From Candidatus Palibaumannia cicadellinicola (lineage in GTDB: Bacteria; Pseudomonadota; Gammaproteobacteria; Enterobacterales; Enterobacteriaceae): a DNA stretch of 64,000 nucleotides. Location of the stretch: the NCBI RefSeq assembly GCF_000754265.1, contig NZ_CP008985.1:124001-188000 (forward strand), read 5' to 3'. A program made the translations under genes and the position numbers. Shown piece after piece: positions 26,952-37,103 of this stretch (position 1 is its first letter; the number at the start of each line of letters is the position of its first letter). The notes beneath the pieces were generated by a model, which saw only the letters and a program-made list of their open reading frames with translations, did not search any database and had not been told where the DNA came from.

Positions 26952-27662
26952 TTATGCGTGGAAGGAAAATTCTAATAATTTGACCCCAGCCGTACTCACT
27001 TCGATTACTGATCCATTATTGTGCCAACATCCTAGTACTGCACGCTGGTATTTACCTATAGTATTATTGAATAATTGATGAATAGCAGGGCGGTGTGTGT
27101 GCCCATGAATCATTATATGAGCCCTTTTATGTGCTAGCACTGTCACGACCTCTTGCAATTTGTTGTTCATTAGCATATTCATACTATTGGCGCAGATATG
27201 ATTGGCTAGGCGCCGACGAACAGACAGCGGCAGCCGTAAAAATAGTTTTTGCAGCCAACGCTGATGTACCTGATGGCGGTAAATTTGATAGATAGCATCA
27301 TCGGTACACAATATATTACCATGCAAAATTACTACTCGCCAACCTGAAACTTCTAACACCTGCTTTGTAGGTAGTAATGTCATACCACAAGCTGCGGCAT
27401 AATTATGCCCTAGCAGAAAGTCCCGGTTACCGTGGATAAAGTAACAGGGTACACCACCCTCAGTTAATATCTTCAGTGCTGCTGCTATTATAATATGCAA
27501 CTGGCTTGCTTCGTCGTCGCCTATCCATATATCAAATAAATCGCCTAGTATATATAACGCTTGAGTACCAGGCACATAGTTACGTAACAAATGCAAAAAA
27601 CCAGCAGTAATAGTATCTGTTTTGTCGCAAAGATGAATATCCGCAACAAATAATGTACTCAT
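26952..27662 (-). CDS. lpxH: UDP-2,3-diacylglucosamine diphosphatase
   Basis: LpxH hydrolyses UDP-2,3-diacylglucosamine to lipid X in lipid A synthesis at the inner membrane. It is 236 residues (E. coli 240). Metal-binding motifs of the calcineurin-like phosphoesterases are visible: ADIHL, YILGDLFD, HGNRDF and IHGHTHRP. The fourth motif reads LHGNILCTDD where E. coli has MHGDTLCTDD, so the histidine ligand stays but the next aspartate is asparagine. Its presence implies the cell still makes lipid A. Confidence 0.94.
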   Translation of the reverse strand: MSTLFVADIHLCDKTDTITAGFLHLLRNYVPGTQALYILGDLFDIWIGDDEASQLHIIIAAALKILTEGGVPCYFIHGNRDFLLGHNYAAACGMTLLPTKQVLEVSGWRVVILHGNILCTDDAIYQIYRHQVHQRWLQKLFLRLPLSVRRRLANHICANSMNMLMNNKLQEVVTVLAHKRAHIMIHGHTHRPAIHQLFNNTIGKYQRAVLGCWHNNGSVIEVSTAGVKLLEFSFHA

Positions 27663-27928
27663 TTGATAGCTTTAATTCCATGAATGATCTGTCTATGTGA
27701 TCTGAATAGTATATAAATACTAAATTTAGATTAATAATCTCTGTGAATTTTTCATTTATAGATATAAATTTCTAAGTACATTTTATATCGTGATGTGAGT
27801 AGCAATACTATTGCTATAGTTACTATAAGGTTAGGGTATAGTAATAATTAGTTATAATTTAGACAGTAATAACTCAACTATTTTATTGTTTATAACACAT
27901 AAGACGGACAAACTATGGAATAATTTTT

Positions 27929-29320
27929 ATGTTAAAGATTTTTAATACCCTAACCAGAACAAAAAATGAATTTAAACCTATTCATGCTAAAAAAGTAGGT
28001 TTGTACGTGTGTGGTATCACCGTATATGACTTGTGCCATATTGGACATGGACGTACTTTTGTGGTCTTTGATGTAGTAATTAGATATTTACGCTACTGTG
28101 GTTATAAAGTTAATTATATACGTAATATAACAGATATTGAGGATAAAATTATTAGCCGCGCCGCTGAGAACGGCGAAACTAGCCAGCAACTAACCGATAG
28201 AATGATGGTAGAAATGTACCATGATTTTGACAAACTAAATATTTTACGTCCTGACGAAGAACCACGAGCTACACAGTGTATCAAAGATATGATCTTATTA
28301 ATCGGTCAGTTAATTAATAAGGGACATGCCTATATAGCGTCTAATGGTGATGTTATGTTCGCTGTAGCAAGCGCCCAAAATTATGGGATTTTATCTCGTC
28401 AAAATTTGGCAGAGTTACGAATTGGAACGCGTGTCAAAGTAGTTAATATTAAACGTAATCCAATAGATTTTGTACTCTGGAAAATGTCAAAAGCTGGTGA
28501 GCCTAGCTGGACCTCACCTTGGGGTAATGGACGCCCCGGCTGGCATATTGAGTGTTCTACTATGAGCTGTAAACAGTTGGGCAACTATTTTGATATTCAT
28601 GGTGGTGGTTCCGATCTGATTTTTCCACATCATGAAAATGAAATAGCACAGTCTACTTCCGTCCATAATAGTCCTTACGTCAACTTCTGGATGCATTCTG
28701 GTATGGTGATGATCGGTCACGAAAAAATGTCTAAATCATTAGGTAATTTTTTGACTATACGTGATGTTCTGAAGTCTTACGATGCTGAAACAGTACGTTA
28801 TTTCTTTATGTCTAGTCATTACCGTAACCAACTTAATTATAGTGAAGATAATTTAAAACAAGCTCGTGCAGCGTTAGAAAGTCTCTATATAGCCTTACGT
28901 GGCACTGATAAAGAGGCTCTACCAGAGGGTGGGGACCACTTTATACAACAATTTATTATAGCGATGAATAACGATTTCAATACACCAGAAGCTTATTCGG
29001 TACTGTTTAAATTAGCTCATGAAGTTAATCGTTTGAAAACCAAAAACAATACAACCGCAGTACAAGGCATGGCAGCTACGCTACGCTATTTAGCACATAT
29101 TCTTGGCTTACTAGAATATGATCCAGAAATATTTCTGCACAACAAAACTAAGGTAAAATATGTTAATACTGCAATAATTGAGAGAATTATTCAGCAACGT
29201 AATGATATGCGAAAAAGTAGTCAGTGGATACAAGCTGACGAAGCTCGTGATAAACTAATAGCCATGGGCATAGTATTAGAAGATACAGTACAGGGTACTA
29301 TTTGGCGACGCAATAAATAA
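27929..29320 (+). CDS. cysS: Cysteinyl-tRNA synthetase
   Basis: Class I aminoacyl-tRNA synthetase, 463 residues (E. coli 461). HIGH motif in [20 protein letters not shown] in [11 protein letters not shown], and zinc-binding residues in [18 protein letters not shown] and [11 protein letters not shown]. The C-terminal anticodon-binding helices are present. It is read away from lpxH-purEK, with a 266-base AT-rich promoter region between, as in E. coli after loss of ppiB. Confidence 0.96.
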   Translation: MLKIFNTLTRTKNEFKPIHAKKVGLYVCGITVYDLCHIGHGRTFVVFDVVIRYLRYCGYKVNYIRNITDIEDKIISRAAENGETSQQLTDRMMVEMYHDFDKLNILRPDEEPRATQCIKDMILLIGQLINKGHAYIASNGDVMFAVASAQNYGILSRQNLAELRIGTRVKVVNIKRNPIDFVLWKMSKAGEPSWTSPWGNGRPGWHIECSTMSCKQLGNYFDIHGGGSDLIFPHHENEIAQSTSVHNSPYVNFWMHSGMVMIGHEKMSKSLGNFLTIRDVLKSYDAETVRYFFMSSHYRNQLNYSEDNLKQARAALESLYIALRGTDKEALPEGGDHFIQQFIIAMNNDFNTPEAYSVLFKLAHEVNRLKTKNNTTAVQGMAATLRYLAHILGLLEYDPEIFLHNKTKVKYVNTAIIERIIQQRNDMRKSSQWIQADEARDKLIAMGIVLEDTVQGTIWRRNK

Positions 29321-29348
29321 CAGGAGAAATATTTTGATCCGTATTTGA

Positions 29349-30236
29349 TTAAGAATATATTTTCTTAATACGATGACTATCGTGATAATTCTCGCAGGCC
29401 TGCAAAGTATTTTGAATAAGCGTTACTACCGTCATAGGTCCCACACCACCAGGTACGGGAGTAATATACGCTGCACGCTCAGCAGCACAAATAAAATCTA
29501 TATCACCGACTACTTTCCCGCTATCCAAACAATTAATGCCGACATCGATCACGATAGCACCGGTTTTTATCCAACGACCAGGAATAAAACTAGCTTTACC
29601 TACTGCTACCACAAGTAAATCGGCATTTTTTATATACTCCGGTAAATCACGGGTGAAACGATGTGTGATAGTTACAGTACAGCCAGCTAACAGTAATTCC
29701 ATACCCATAGGACGACCAACGATATTTGACGCTCCTACTACTACAGCATTAAGACCAACCGTATTAATATTATATCGTTCAAGCAGTGTAATAATACCAC
29801 GTGGAGTGCAAGGACGGAGTAAAGGCGCGCGCTGACATAAACGACCAACATTATAGGGGTGAAAACCATCTACATCTTTATACGGTACGATCTGCTCTAA
29901 CACGCGGATATTATCGATACCTGCTGGCAACGGCAACTGTACTAGTATTCCGTCTACCTTATTGTCAACATTTAATTGATCAATAAGTACTAATAGTTCA
30001 GCTTCGCTGACTGTATTTGGTAAATCATATAAAAGAGAAATTATCCCAATATCTTCACACGCTTTACGTTTATTAGCAACATAAATCTGTGAAGCTGAAT
30101 TATAACCAACTAGTATTACAGCTAGACATGGTCTTTTTTTTCCTGCCTGTAAACGTACTTGTACTAGTTTAGCAACTTCTATTTTTATTTGCTGAGCAAC
30201 TTTTTTACCATCAATTATTTGTGCAACCATTTTCAT
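29349..30236 (-). CDS. folD: Bifunctional methylene-THF dehydrogenase/methenyl-THF cyclohydrolase
   Basis: FolD supplies 10-formyl-THF for purines and initiator tRNA formylation. Catalytic residues are present: [13 protein letters not shown] (Tyr and Lys), [12 protein letters not shown], and [16 protein letters not shown]. The NADP-binding part has [15 protein letters not shown] and [18 protein letters not shown]. Length 295 (E. coli 288). Starts at 30236 and 30230 are both possible; the first has a TGGA upstream. It lies near tRNA-Arg(UCU), as folD lies near argU in E. coli. Confidence 0.95.
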   Translation of the reverse strand: MKMVAQIIDGKKVAQQIKIEVAKLVQVRLQAGKKRPCLAVILVGYNSASQIYVANKRKACEDIGIISLLYDLPNTVSEAELLVLIDQLNVDNKVDGILVQLPLPAGIDNIRVLEQIVPYKDVDGFHPYNVGRLCQRAPLLRPCTPRGIITLLERYNINTVGLNAVVVGASNIVGRPMGMELLLAGCTVTITHRFTRDLPEYIKNADLLVVAVGKASFIPGRWIKTGAIVIDVGINCLDSGKVVGDIDFICAAERAAYITPVPGGVGPMTVVTLIQNTLQACENYHDSHRIKKIYS

Positions 30237-30384
30237 CTAAAATCCATTATGTAATATGTACAAGTGCAGCAAAGACTCTATTTTTTCAGTATGATCGATT
30301 ATTTAAGTAATAAAATCTTATTTATAAAAGCTATTGACGAATGGTTAGCCTAAGTATAATGTAAACAGCATATGAGTATGCTGT

Positions 30385-30462
30385 GCGCCCTTAGCTCAGT
30401 TGGATAAGAGCAACGGCCTTCTAAGCCGTAGGTCATAGGTTCGAATCCTATCGGGCGCACCA
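30385..30462 (+). tRNA. argU: tRNA-Arg (anticodon UCU), CCA encoded
   Basis: A full cloverleaf can be drawn: acceptor GCGCCCT with CGGGCGC, D arm GCTC/GAGC, anticodon stem ACGGC/GCCGT with loop CTTCTAA (anticodon TCT), T arm ATAGG-TTCGAAT-CCTAT, then A and an encoded CCA. The seventh acceptor pair (T with C) is a mismatch, and the D loop has one A more than E. coli argU. It decodes AGA, a frequent arginine codon in AT-rich genomes. Confidence 0.95.
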
Positions 30463-30702
30463 TAAAAAAATTTTGGTTCTTAATAAATAACTCTATAATT
30501 ACATATCTAGTATGGTTAACTGTATTTGTTATACAAAATATACTTTTGTCAAACATGAATTATTATTAACCTAAGTAATAGGTATTAGCACTTTAAACTC
30601 AATATCCCTTCCCTCTTTTCTTACTTTGTGCGTGTCAAAACGTGAATCTTAGTTCAGTTTATATTAGATTAGTCTGTGTTGCCTCTATCAGGTCAGCACT
30701 CA

Positions 30703-31428
30703 ATGGAGAAAAGTTTGCAGATCAGACGTTCATTGACAATAAAACAGATGGCAATCGTATCAGGTGTAGCACTAGTGATTATTTGCATATTTATCGTAAT
30801 CCAGCTTTGTTATTTTGTGCAGCAGCGTCGTGACGACTACATCTTACAATTACAAAATATTGCTGCATCGGTAAATCAGCCACTGTCCAACGCTGTTTTG
30901 AAGGTTGATATTCCTCAAATAGAAAATATTTTATTGACTATTAAGCATATTGGTATTTTAACTCGTTCAGCAGTAGTACTACCGAATAACTTACAAATAT
31001 TATATAGTAACTTAAGGCCAGAACGTCCAGTGCCGACATTAATTAGTCGCTTATTTAAACTACCAGTTTCGATTTATGTACCACTCTACTCTTTACCACA
31101 AAAATACCATCAACAAACTTTGGCTTATCTAGTTTTGCAAGCAGATTCTTATCGTATATACCAGTTTATAATCAGCGCTATTTCAATAATGATTACGACT
31201 TATCTACTACTAGTACTTATGATGACGGTGGCCATAACTTGGTGCATTAACAGACTGATAGTGCATCCGTTGCGGGTTATTGCCTATGAATTAAAATATT
31301 TGAAGCCTGAAGAGATTGCTACTCATCAATTGACTTTACCACAGATACACAACGACGATGAACTAGGCATGTTAGTGCGTAGTTATAATCGTAATCAGCA
31401 CATAGTATCTGTACGTCATAATACTTGA
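30703..31428 (+). CDS. Truncated membrane sensor resembling the N-terminus of HmsP/PdeK-type proteins
   Basis: About 241 residues with a short basic N-terminus, a first membrane helix (about 17-38), a periplasmic domain, a second membrane helix (about 160-185) and a HAMP-like segment (RLIVHPLRVIAYELKYLK to DDELGMLVRSYNRNQ). From memory this resembles the N-terminal sensor half of the HAMP-GGDEF-EAL proteins HmsP/YhjK. The frame ends right after the HAMP-like region, so any GGDEF and EAL domains are gone. The frame opens at a TTG (30676), but ATG 30703 is likelier. It may be a remnant still open by chance or a kept membrane part. Confidence 0.6.
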   Translation: MEKSLQIRRSLTIKQMAIVSGVALVIICIFIVIQLCYFVQQRRDDYILQLQNIAASVNQPLSNAVLKVDIPQIENILLTIKHIGILTRSAVVLPNNLQILYSNLRPERPVPTLISRLFKLPVSIYVPLYSLPQKYHQQTLAYLVLQADSYRIYQFIISAISIMITTYLLLVLMMTVAITWCINRLIVHPLRVIAYELKYLKPEEIATHQLTLPQIHNDDELGMLVRSYNRNQHIVSVRHNT

Positions 31429-31621
31429 TAGTAATTTTATTATTTTACAAGCTTATTTTAAGAGATTAAATCTTAATTCTTAGTGGTGTGCTAGATCAAG
31501 TATTTTATTAAATATAATAATTTAAAATATGTTATAATTAATACTAATCCAGTGTACTAATTATTAAATTAAAGCTGGTCGGCAAAATAGTGTTTTCATT
31601 AAAAACATTAGGCTAAATCTC

Positions 31622-32932
31622 TTGTACTTCTACATCGAAATACTAAAAAAAAGACTAGATGCTATTAACCAACTTCGTATAGATCGAGCTTTAACGGCAA
31701 TGGTACCTAATTTTCAGTATGTATATAATCTAATACCAACTTTATTGCATTTTCATCATCCTATGCTTCCGGGATATTTCAATGGTAACGTACCACATGG
31801 TATATGTTTATTTACACCAGACAAAAGTCAGAGAGTCTTGTTCCATAAAGTAATACATAATACTCGTCATTTACTTGTAGCACATAGTGAACAACCTATT
31901 ACTGGTGTTTATTCAATGGGTAGTACTTCCTCTATAGGACAAAATTACTCTTCAGACTTAGATATTTGGATTTGTCATAAATCTTGGCTAAATAACGAAG
32001 AGCGTGCGCAGCTACAGTGTAAATGTGCCCTCATTGAAGAATGGGCTACTCAGAAAGGTGTAGATGTTAGTTTGTTTCTTATTGATGAAAATAGTTTTCG
32101 TTCTTCTGAAAACATAAATATTGGTAATCAAAACTATAGTTTTACATCTAATACTTTGTTATTAGATGAATTTTACCGCACCGCCGTACGTATGGGGGGG
32201 AAGCGTATTATTTGGAATATCGTACCAGGCGAGAAAGAAGCTCACTATGATGAATACGTATTATCACTCTATAATCATGGTGCATTAAGCCCTAATGAAT
32301 GGCTAGATTTAGGTGGACTAGGTACTTTATCTGTTGAAGATTGCTTTAGCGCTAGTCTATGGCAGTTGTATAAAAGTATAGATTCGCCCTATAAATCTGT
32401 GTTAAAAACACTTCTTTTAGAAGCTTACTCCTGGGAGTATCCGCAGACAACACTTCTTGCAATACATATTAAGCAACGGCTGCATAACAACGAAATAGTA
32501 TCTTATGGACTTGATCCATACTGTATGATGTTAGAGCGAGTTACATACTACCTCTACCAGATTAATGATATGACCCGACTTGATCTAGTACGCCGTTGTT
32601 TTTATTTAAAAGCATGTGAAAAACTATCACAAAGCTTATCTGGTATTGCCTGGCGCCGTAAAATTATCATGCACTTAGTACAGATGTGGGGTTGGAACTC
32701 AGAACGTTTATGTATACTAGATAATCAGATTAACTGGAAGATGAACCAAATGCGTACAGTACACAAAGAATTATTAGATGCTATGATGCAAAGCTACCGT
32801 AAGCTAATGAACTTTGCTAGCTCTAATAAACTTAACGTAAATGCTCACTCAAAGGAAATCTTATTACTAACCAGTAAAAGTAAGCTATACGCTGCATTTG
32901 AGGGTAAATATAACAATGCTTCTAACCTTTAA
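31622..32932 (+). CDS. cyaA: Adenylate cyclase CyaA, catalytic half only
   Basis: Class I adenylate cyclase making cAMP. It begins at TTG ([19 protein letters not shown] in genomic reading), and E. coli cyaA also begins with TTG. The catalytic domain is well preserved, with [14 protein letters not shown] and the paired aspartates of [10 protein letters not shown]. The frame stops after 436 residues at [13 protein letters not shown], whereas E. coli CyaA has 848; the C-terminal regulatory half that mediates glucose control is absent and nothing of it is seen before dapF. A G7 run (32194-32200) lies within the gene. Confidence 0.92.
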   Translation: MYFYIEILKKRLDAINQLRIDRALTAMVPNFQYVYNLIPTLLHFHHPMLPGYFNGNVPHGICLFTPDKSQRVLFHKVIHNTRHLLVAHSEQPITGVYSMGSTSSIGQNYSSDLDIWICHKSWLNNEERAQLQCKCALIEEWATQKGVDVSLFLIDENSFRSSENINIGNQNYSFTSNTLLLDEFYRTAVRMGGKRIIWNIVPGEKEAHYDEYVLSLYNHGALSPNEWLDLGGLGTLSVEDCFSASLWQLYKSIDSPYKSVLKTLLLEAYSWEYPQTTLLAIHIKQRLHNNEIVSYGLDPYCMMLERVTYYLYQINDMTRLDLVRRCFYLKACEKLSQSLSGIAWRRKIIMHLVQMWGWNSERLCILDNQINWKMNQMRTVHKELLDAMMQSYRKLMNFASSNKLNVNAHSKEILLLTSKSKLYAAFEGKYNNASNL

Positions 32933-32999
32933 CTTTGAGCCTACGGTACCATAATATCAGTTTTATTAAAATCAAAATAATTCAAATTAAGTATCAGTC

Positions 33000-33016
33000 A
33001 ACTCCAGCGAGGAGTT
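33000..33016 (+). promoter_or_regulatory. Hairpin covering the dapF ribosome site
   Basis: AACTCC (33000-33005) can pair with GGAGTT (33011-33016) around AGCGA. The GGAG in the second arm is the ribosome site of dapF, whose ATG is at 33021, so the stem could limit translation. Confidence 0.35.
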
Positions 33017-33020
33017 CGGT

Positions 33021-33845
33021 ATGCACTTCTCTAAAATGCATGGGCTCGGTAATGACTTTATGGTCGTGGATATCGTTACTCAAAATATATACTTATCACC
33101 TGATAGAATTCGCTATTTATCAGACCGGCATAGTGGAGTCGGATTTGATCAACTACTTGTTGTTGAACCACCCTATGATCCTGAACTAGATTTTCATTAC
33201 CGTATTTTTAATGCAGATGGTAGCGAAGTAGCACAATGTGGCAACGGTGCACGTTGTTTTGCACATTTCGTGCGAATGAAAAACCTAACGAAGAAACGTG
33301 AGATCCATGTTAGTACTAAGACTGGGCGTATGATACTAACCATAATAGAAGATAATTTGGTACGAGTAGATATGGGCATACCCCAATTTGAGCCACAGCA
33401 AATACCATTCTATGCGATTCGTCAGCAGAATACTTACATCATGCGTATTGCGAATACTAGAATATTATGTGGTGTTGTATCAATAGGTAATCCACACTGT
33501 GTTATGAAAGTTGATTGCGTCGAGAATGCTCAAATTAAAACTATTGGTCCTATGCTAGAAAAACATAAACGTTTTCCGGAACGAGCTAATATTGGTTTTA
33601 TGCAGATTATAAATCGAGAGCATATTCGCCTCCGTGTTTATGAACGAGGAGTAGGGGAAACACAGGCATGTGGTAGCGGTGCCTGTGCTGCAGTAGCAAT
33701 TGGAATCCAACATGGTTTACTTGCAGAGCAAGTACAAGTAGATTTACCAGGTGGTAAGCTAGCGATTAGCTGGCGCGGACCGGGTGAATCACTTTATATG
33801 ACAGGACCAGCTATCCATATTTATGATGGATTTATTAATTTATGA
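33021..33845 (+). CDS. dapF: Diaminopimelate epimerase
   Basis: Converts LL- to meso-diaminopimelate for lysine and peptidoglycan synthesis. It is 274 residues, the E. coli length. Both catalytic cysteines are present ([17 protein letters not shown] and [17 protein letters not shown]), along with [15 protein letters not shown] at the start and [16 protein letters not shown] ribosome site precedes the ATG. It follows cyaA as in E. coli, with cyaY and yifL missing between them; xerC, after dapF in E. coli, is also lost. Confidence 0.96.
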   Translation: MHFSKMHGLGNDFMVVDIVTQNIYLSPDRIRYLSDRHSGVGFDQLLVVEPPYDPELDFHYRIFNADGSEVAQCGNGARCFAHFVRMKNLTKKREIHVSTKTGRMILTIIEDNLVRVDMGIPQFEPQQIPFYAIRQQNTYIMRIANTRILCGVVSIGNPHCVMKVDCVENAQIKTIGPMLEKHKRFPERANIGFMQIINREHIRLRVYERGVGETQACGSGACAAVAIGIQHGLLAEQVQVDLPGGKLAISWRGPGESLYMTGPAIHIYDGFINL

Positions 33846-33993
33846 AATACATCTGTGTATTAGTATACTATATACAAAATACATATTATTTTTTATTAAA
33901 TTGTCCTATATGATGGCTTTAGTAATATAGAAATAAAAATTATGTTATGATTTAATAATATAGTGTCCTAACTAGTTATACTAGGAAAATCTG

Positions 33994-34710
33994 ATGCATT
34001 TTTATCGCTCTTTACGTCCTTTACGCGCATTAACTTTCGATCTCGACGATACACTATATGATAATAGTGCTGTAATTAACCGCACTGAGCAGGAATCAAT
34101 TATCTTTTTGCAACATTATCACCCTGCGCTACAAGGACTACAACTAGAAGAGTATCAGCATTTACGTAGCGAGTTACGAGAACGTGAGCCAGAAATTTAT
34201 CATGACGTAACCTACTGGCGCTGGCGTTCAATTGAGCTTGTCATGCGTAATGCTGGTCTTAGCGAAAGTGAAGCACGCGCTGGTGCTAACGCAACCATGG
34301 AGATTGTAACCTACTGGCGTAGTAAAATTTCTGTACCATCTAGTACGCATCATATGCTAGCGGCACTAAGTACTCGTTGGCCGCTAGTAGCAATTACTAA
34401 TGGGAACGCTGACCTCACTGCTTGCGGATTAGCAGATTATTTTAGCTATATTCTACGCGCTGGTCGCGATGGACGAGCTAAGCCTTATCAAGATATGTAC
34501 CAGTCTGCAGCACAGTTATTACAATTACCATTAATAAATATTTTACATGTTGGTGATGATCTAGAGTCTGATGTTAATGGCGCAATTCGTTGCGGTATGC
34601 AGGCCTGCTGGATCAATGATCGTGGCGATCATCTAAGACATGCCCTTGATGCACGATTATTACCACATATCGAAATATCACAGTTGGTATCTTTAGAAGC
34701 ATTATTCTAA
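33994..34710 (+). CDS. yigB: HAD-family phosphatase YigB (FMN phosphatase)
   Basis: E. coli YigB dephosphorylates FMN and other phosphometabolites. HAD motifs: I LTFDLDDTLYDN, II VAITNGN, III with lysine KPYQDMY, and IV LHVGDDLESDVNGA. Length 238, the same as E. coli. It lies between dapF and uvrD, matching the E. coli order dapF-yigA-xerC-yigB-uvrD with yigA and xerC deleted. Riboflavin-related metabolism is the likely setting. Confidence 0.94.
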   Translation: MHFYRSLRPLRALTFDLDDTLYDNSAVINRTEQESIIFLQHYHPALQGLQLEEYQHLRSELREREPEIYHDVTYWRWRSIELVMRNAGLSESEARAGANATMEIVTYWRSKISVPSSTHHMLAALSTRWPLVAITNGNADLTACGLADYFSYILRAGRDGRAKPYQDMYQSAAQLLQLPLINILHVGDDLESDVNGAIRCGMQACWINDRGDHLRHALDARLLPHIEISQLVSLEALF

Positions 34711-34727
34711 TTACTACTAATTCTCTG

Positions 34728-34755
34728 TTATGATTATTAATATTAATAATCATAA
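34728..34755. repeat. 28-base perfect palindrome between yigB and uvrD
   Basis: Each half is TTATGATTATTAAT or its exact complement, centred between 34741 and 34742. It starts 17 bases after the yigB stop and ends 13 bases before the uvrD ATG, touching the AAGG that may serve as its ribosome site. It could form a hairpin in RNA or be a protein-binding dyad; the E. coli LexA site of uvrD was not recognised. Confidence 0.6.
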
Positions 34756-34768
34756 GGCACGCTGAAAT

Positions 34769-36721
34769 ATGTGCTTTTTCGATCTTCTCAAAAATCTCAA
34801 TCACAAGCAAAAGACAGTAGTTTCGGCACCAAAAGGCAATATCCTAGTATTAGCTGGTGCAGGTAGTGGAAAAACTAGAGTACTTGTGCACCGCATTGCT
34901 TGGTTACTTTTAATCAAGCACTGTTCGCCATCTTCTATTTTTGCGGTAACATTTACCAATAAAGCAGCGGCTGAGATGCGCCATAGGATAAAAAAAGTAG
35001 TTGGTTCTCATTTCGGTGAAATATGGATCGGAACTTTTCATAGTTTGGCCTACCGTTTGCTGCGTATCCACTACATCGCTGCTAATCTACCGCAAGATTT
35101 CCAAATTATTGATAGCGAAGATCAACAACGGTTATTGAAACGTCTCATTCGCTACCTTAATCTAGACGAAAAAGAGTGGCCGCCGCGTCAGGCAATGTGG
35201 TATATCAATACTAAAAAAGATGCAGGGCGGCGGCCACAGAATATTGATAAATATGGTAATCAGCTAGAAATCACTTGGCAACGTATTTATGAGGTTTACC
35301 AGGATACTTGCGATCGTACTGGATTAGTAGATTTTGCAGAATTAATACTTAGAACATATGAGATGTTATTAAATCATGATAAACTAATGCATTATTATCG
35401 TGAACGTTTTAATAATATTTTAGTAGACGAATTTCAAGATACTAATCAGATTCAGTACTCCTGGATTCGTATGCTAGCGGGTCATAAGGGCCACGTAACT
35501 ATTGTTGGTGATGACGACCAGTCTATCTATGGTTGGCGTGGTGCACAAGCGGAGAATATGCAGCGTTTTCTGCATGATTTTCCTAGTGCACAGACTATCC
35601 GCTTAGAACAGAACTATCGCTCTACTAAGAATATTTTAAAAGCAGCTAATCATCTGATATCCAATAACTATGGTAGATTAGTTAAAAATCTTTGGACTGA
35701 TCGCGCTGATGGAGAGCATATTTCGCTTTACTCCGCTTTGAATGAACTTGATGAGGCACGCTTTGTTGTCAATAGTATTAAAGTTAGTAAAAAAAATGGT
35801 AAAGCGCTTAAAGAATCTGTCATTCTCTATCGTAGTAATGCACAATCACGGGTATTAGAAGAAGCACTACTACATATTAAAATACCATATCATATATATG
35901 GCGGCATGCGTTTTTTTGAACGCCAGGAGGTCAAAGATGCGCTTGCTTATCTCCGTCTGATTACTAACAGAAATGACGATGTTGCCTATGAACGTATGGT
36001 TAACACTCCGATCCGCGGGATCGGCGCCAAAACAATCGAAGTAGTACGTAAGATAGCCTGCGAGAGGCAACTTAGTTTATGGCAAGCTAGTCTAGCTCTT
36101 CTAGATGAACGAGTACTAAAGAGTAGCACAGCCTTGGCTTTACAACGATTTATCGAACTAGTAGATAAGCTTACGCAAGATATAGTTAATTTACCTTTAT
36201 ATATGCAGACTCATTTAGTAATAAAAAATTCTGGTTTATGGGCTATGTACAAAGAGGAAAAAGGAGACAAAAGTCAAGCACGTATTAAAAATCTTGAGGA
36301 ACTAGTCACTGCAGCTAGAGAATATCTCTATAAAGATGATACGAAAGATATACTATCGCTACAGGGATTTTTATCCCATGCGGCTCTAGATGCGGAAAAG
36401 ATACAGGCGGATGCTTGTCAGGATGCAGTGCAACTTATGACCTTACATGCTGCTAAAGGTTTAGAATTTCAACAAGTTTTCATCGTAGGTTTGGAAGAAG
36501 GAATGTTTCCTAGCCAGATGGCGCTTGAGGAAGAAGGAGGCATCGAGGAAGAGCGGCGATTGGCTTATGTAGGGATAACTCGTGCGATCACAAAATTAAC
36601 GATTACCTATGCCGAAACCCGCCGTCTATACGGTAAGCAAACTGTTCGTCGCAAATCTCGTTTTATAAATGAACTACCACCAGAATGCATAGAAGAAGTA
36701 CGAACTAGAGATAAGTACTAA
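34769..36721 (+). CDS. uvrD: DNA helicase II UvrD, lacking the C-terminal tail
   Basis: SF1A helicase for mismatch and excision repair. All helicase motifs are intact: I LAGAGSGKTRVLVHR, Ia TFTNKAAAEMR, II VDEFQDTN, III GDDDQSIYGWRGAQ, IV LEQNYRSTKN, V LMTLHAAKGLEF and VI EEERRLAYVGITRA. The protein has 650 residues against 720 in E. coli and stops soon after RRKSRFINELPPECIEEVR, so the flexible C-terminal region with its Tudor-like domain, which binds RNA polymerase and UvrB, is missing. Confidence 0.95.
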   Translation: MCFFDLLKNLNHKQKTVVSAPKGNILVLAGAGSGKTRVLVHRIAWLLLIKHCSPSSIFAVTFTNKAAAEMRHRIKKVVGSHFGEIWIGTFHSLAYRLLRIHYIAANLPQDFQIIDSEDQQRLLKRLIRYLNLDEKEWPPRQAMWYINTKKDAGRRPQNIDKYGNQLEITWQRIYEVYQDTCDRTGLVDFAELILRTYEMLLNHDKLMHYYRERFNNILVDEFQDTNQIQYSWIRMLAGHKGHVTIVGDDDQSIYGWRGAQAENMQRFLHDFPSAQTIRLEQNYRSTKNILKAANHLISNNYGRLVKNLWTDRADGEHISLYSALNELDEARFVVNSIKVSKKNGKALKESVILYRSNAQSRVLEEALLHIKIPYHIYGGMRFFERQEVKDALAYLRLITNRNDDVAYERMVNTPIRGIGAKTIEVVRKIACERQLSLWQASLALLDERVLKSSTALALQRFIELVDKLTQDIVNLPLYMQTHLVIKNSGLWAMYKEEKGDKSQARIKNLEELVTAAREYLYKDDTKDILSLQGFLSHAALDAEKIQADACQDAVQLMTLHAAKGLEFQQVFIVGLEEGMFPSQMALEEEGGIEEERRLAYVGITRAITKLTITYAETRRLYGKQTVRRKSRFINELPPECIEEVRTRDKY

Positions 36722-37103
36722 TCGGTATCGTGGAACTAATATACAAACTATTTTTATTGCGATGAGGAGATATAACGATCCAAATGATCGAACATTGTAA
36801 ATAGGAAAAAACTTACCAAAAAAAATAGAGCATATATTGACAGCCTTTTTCTTATCAGCGTAACATGCGAACATCATATATTTCTGAGAAATATCATGCT
36901 TTGGAGACTACCAAGTAATATGTAGATATAATGACTAAATAAAATATCTATCATGAATCATTACTAATGCTACCTCTCCGCTGGCAACGTCAATAGTTGT
37001 CAGTTGGCTTTTCAATATTATGCAGAGTCAGAAAAATTAAATGATTAGTTTTTGGCTCTGGTTTCTGTCATCTAATGCGTTTCCCACAAAACTAGGCGTA
37101 TGT
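36722..37103. other. Gap between uvrD and corA
   Basis: No gene seen. A possible hairpin has arms CTGGCAAC (36981-36988) and GTTGTCAG (36996-37003), with one G-T pair, about 100 bases before the corA start. The corA frame is open to 37041, but those codons do not match the family. Confidence 0.5.
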
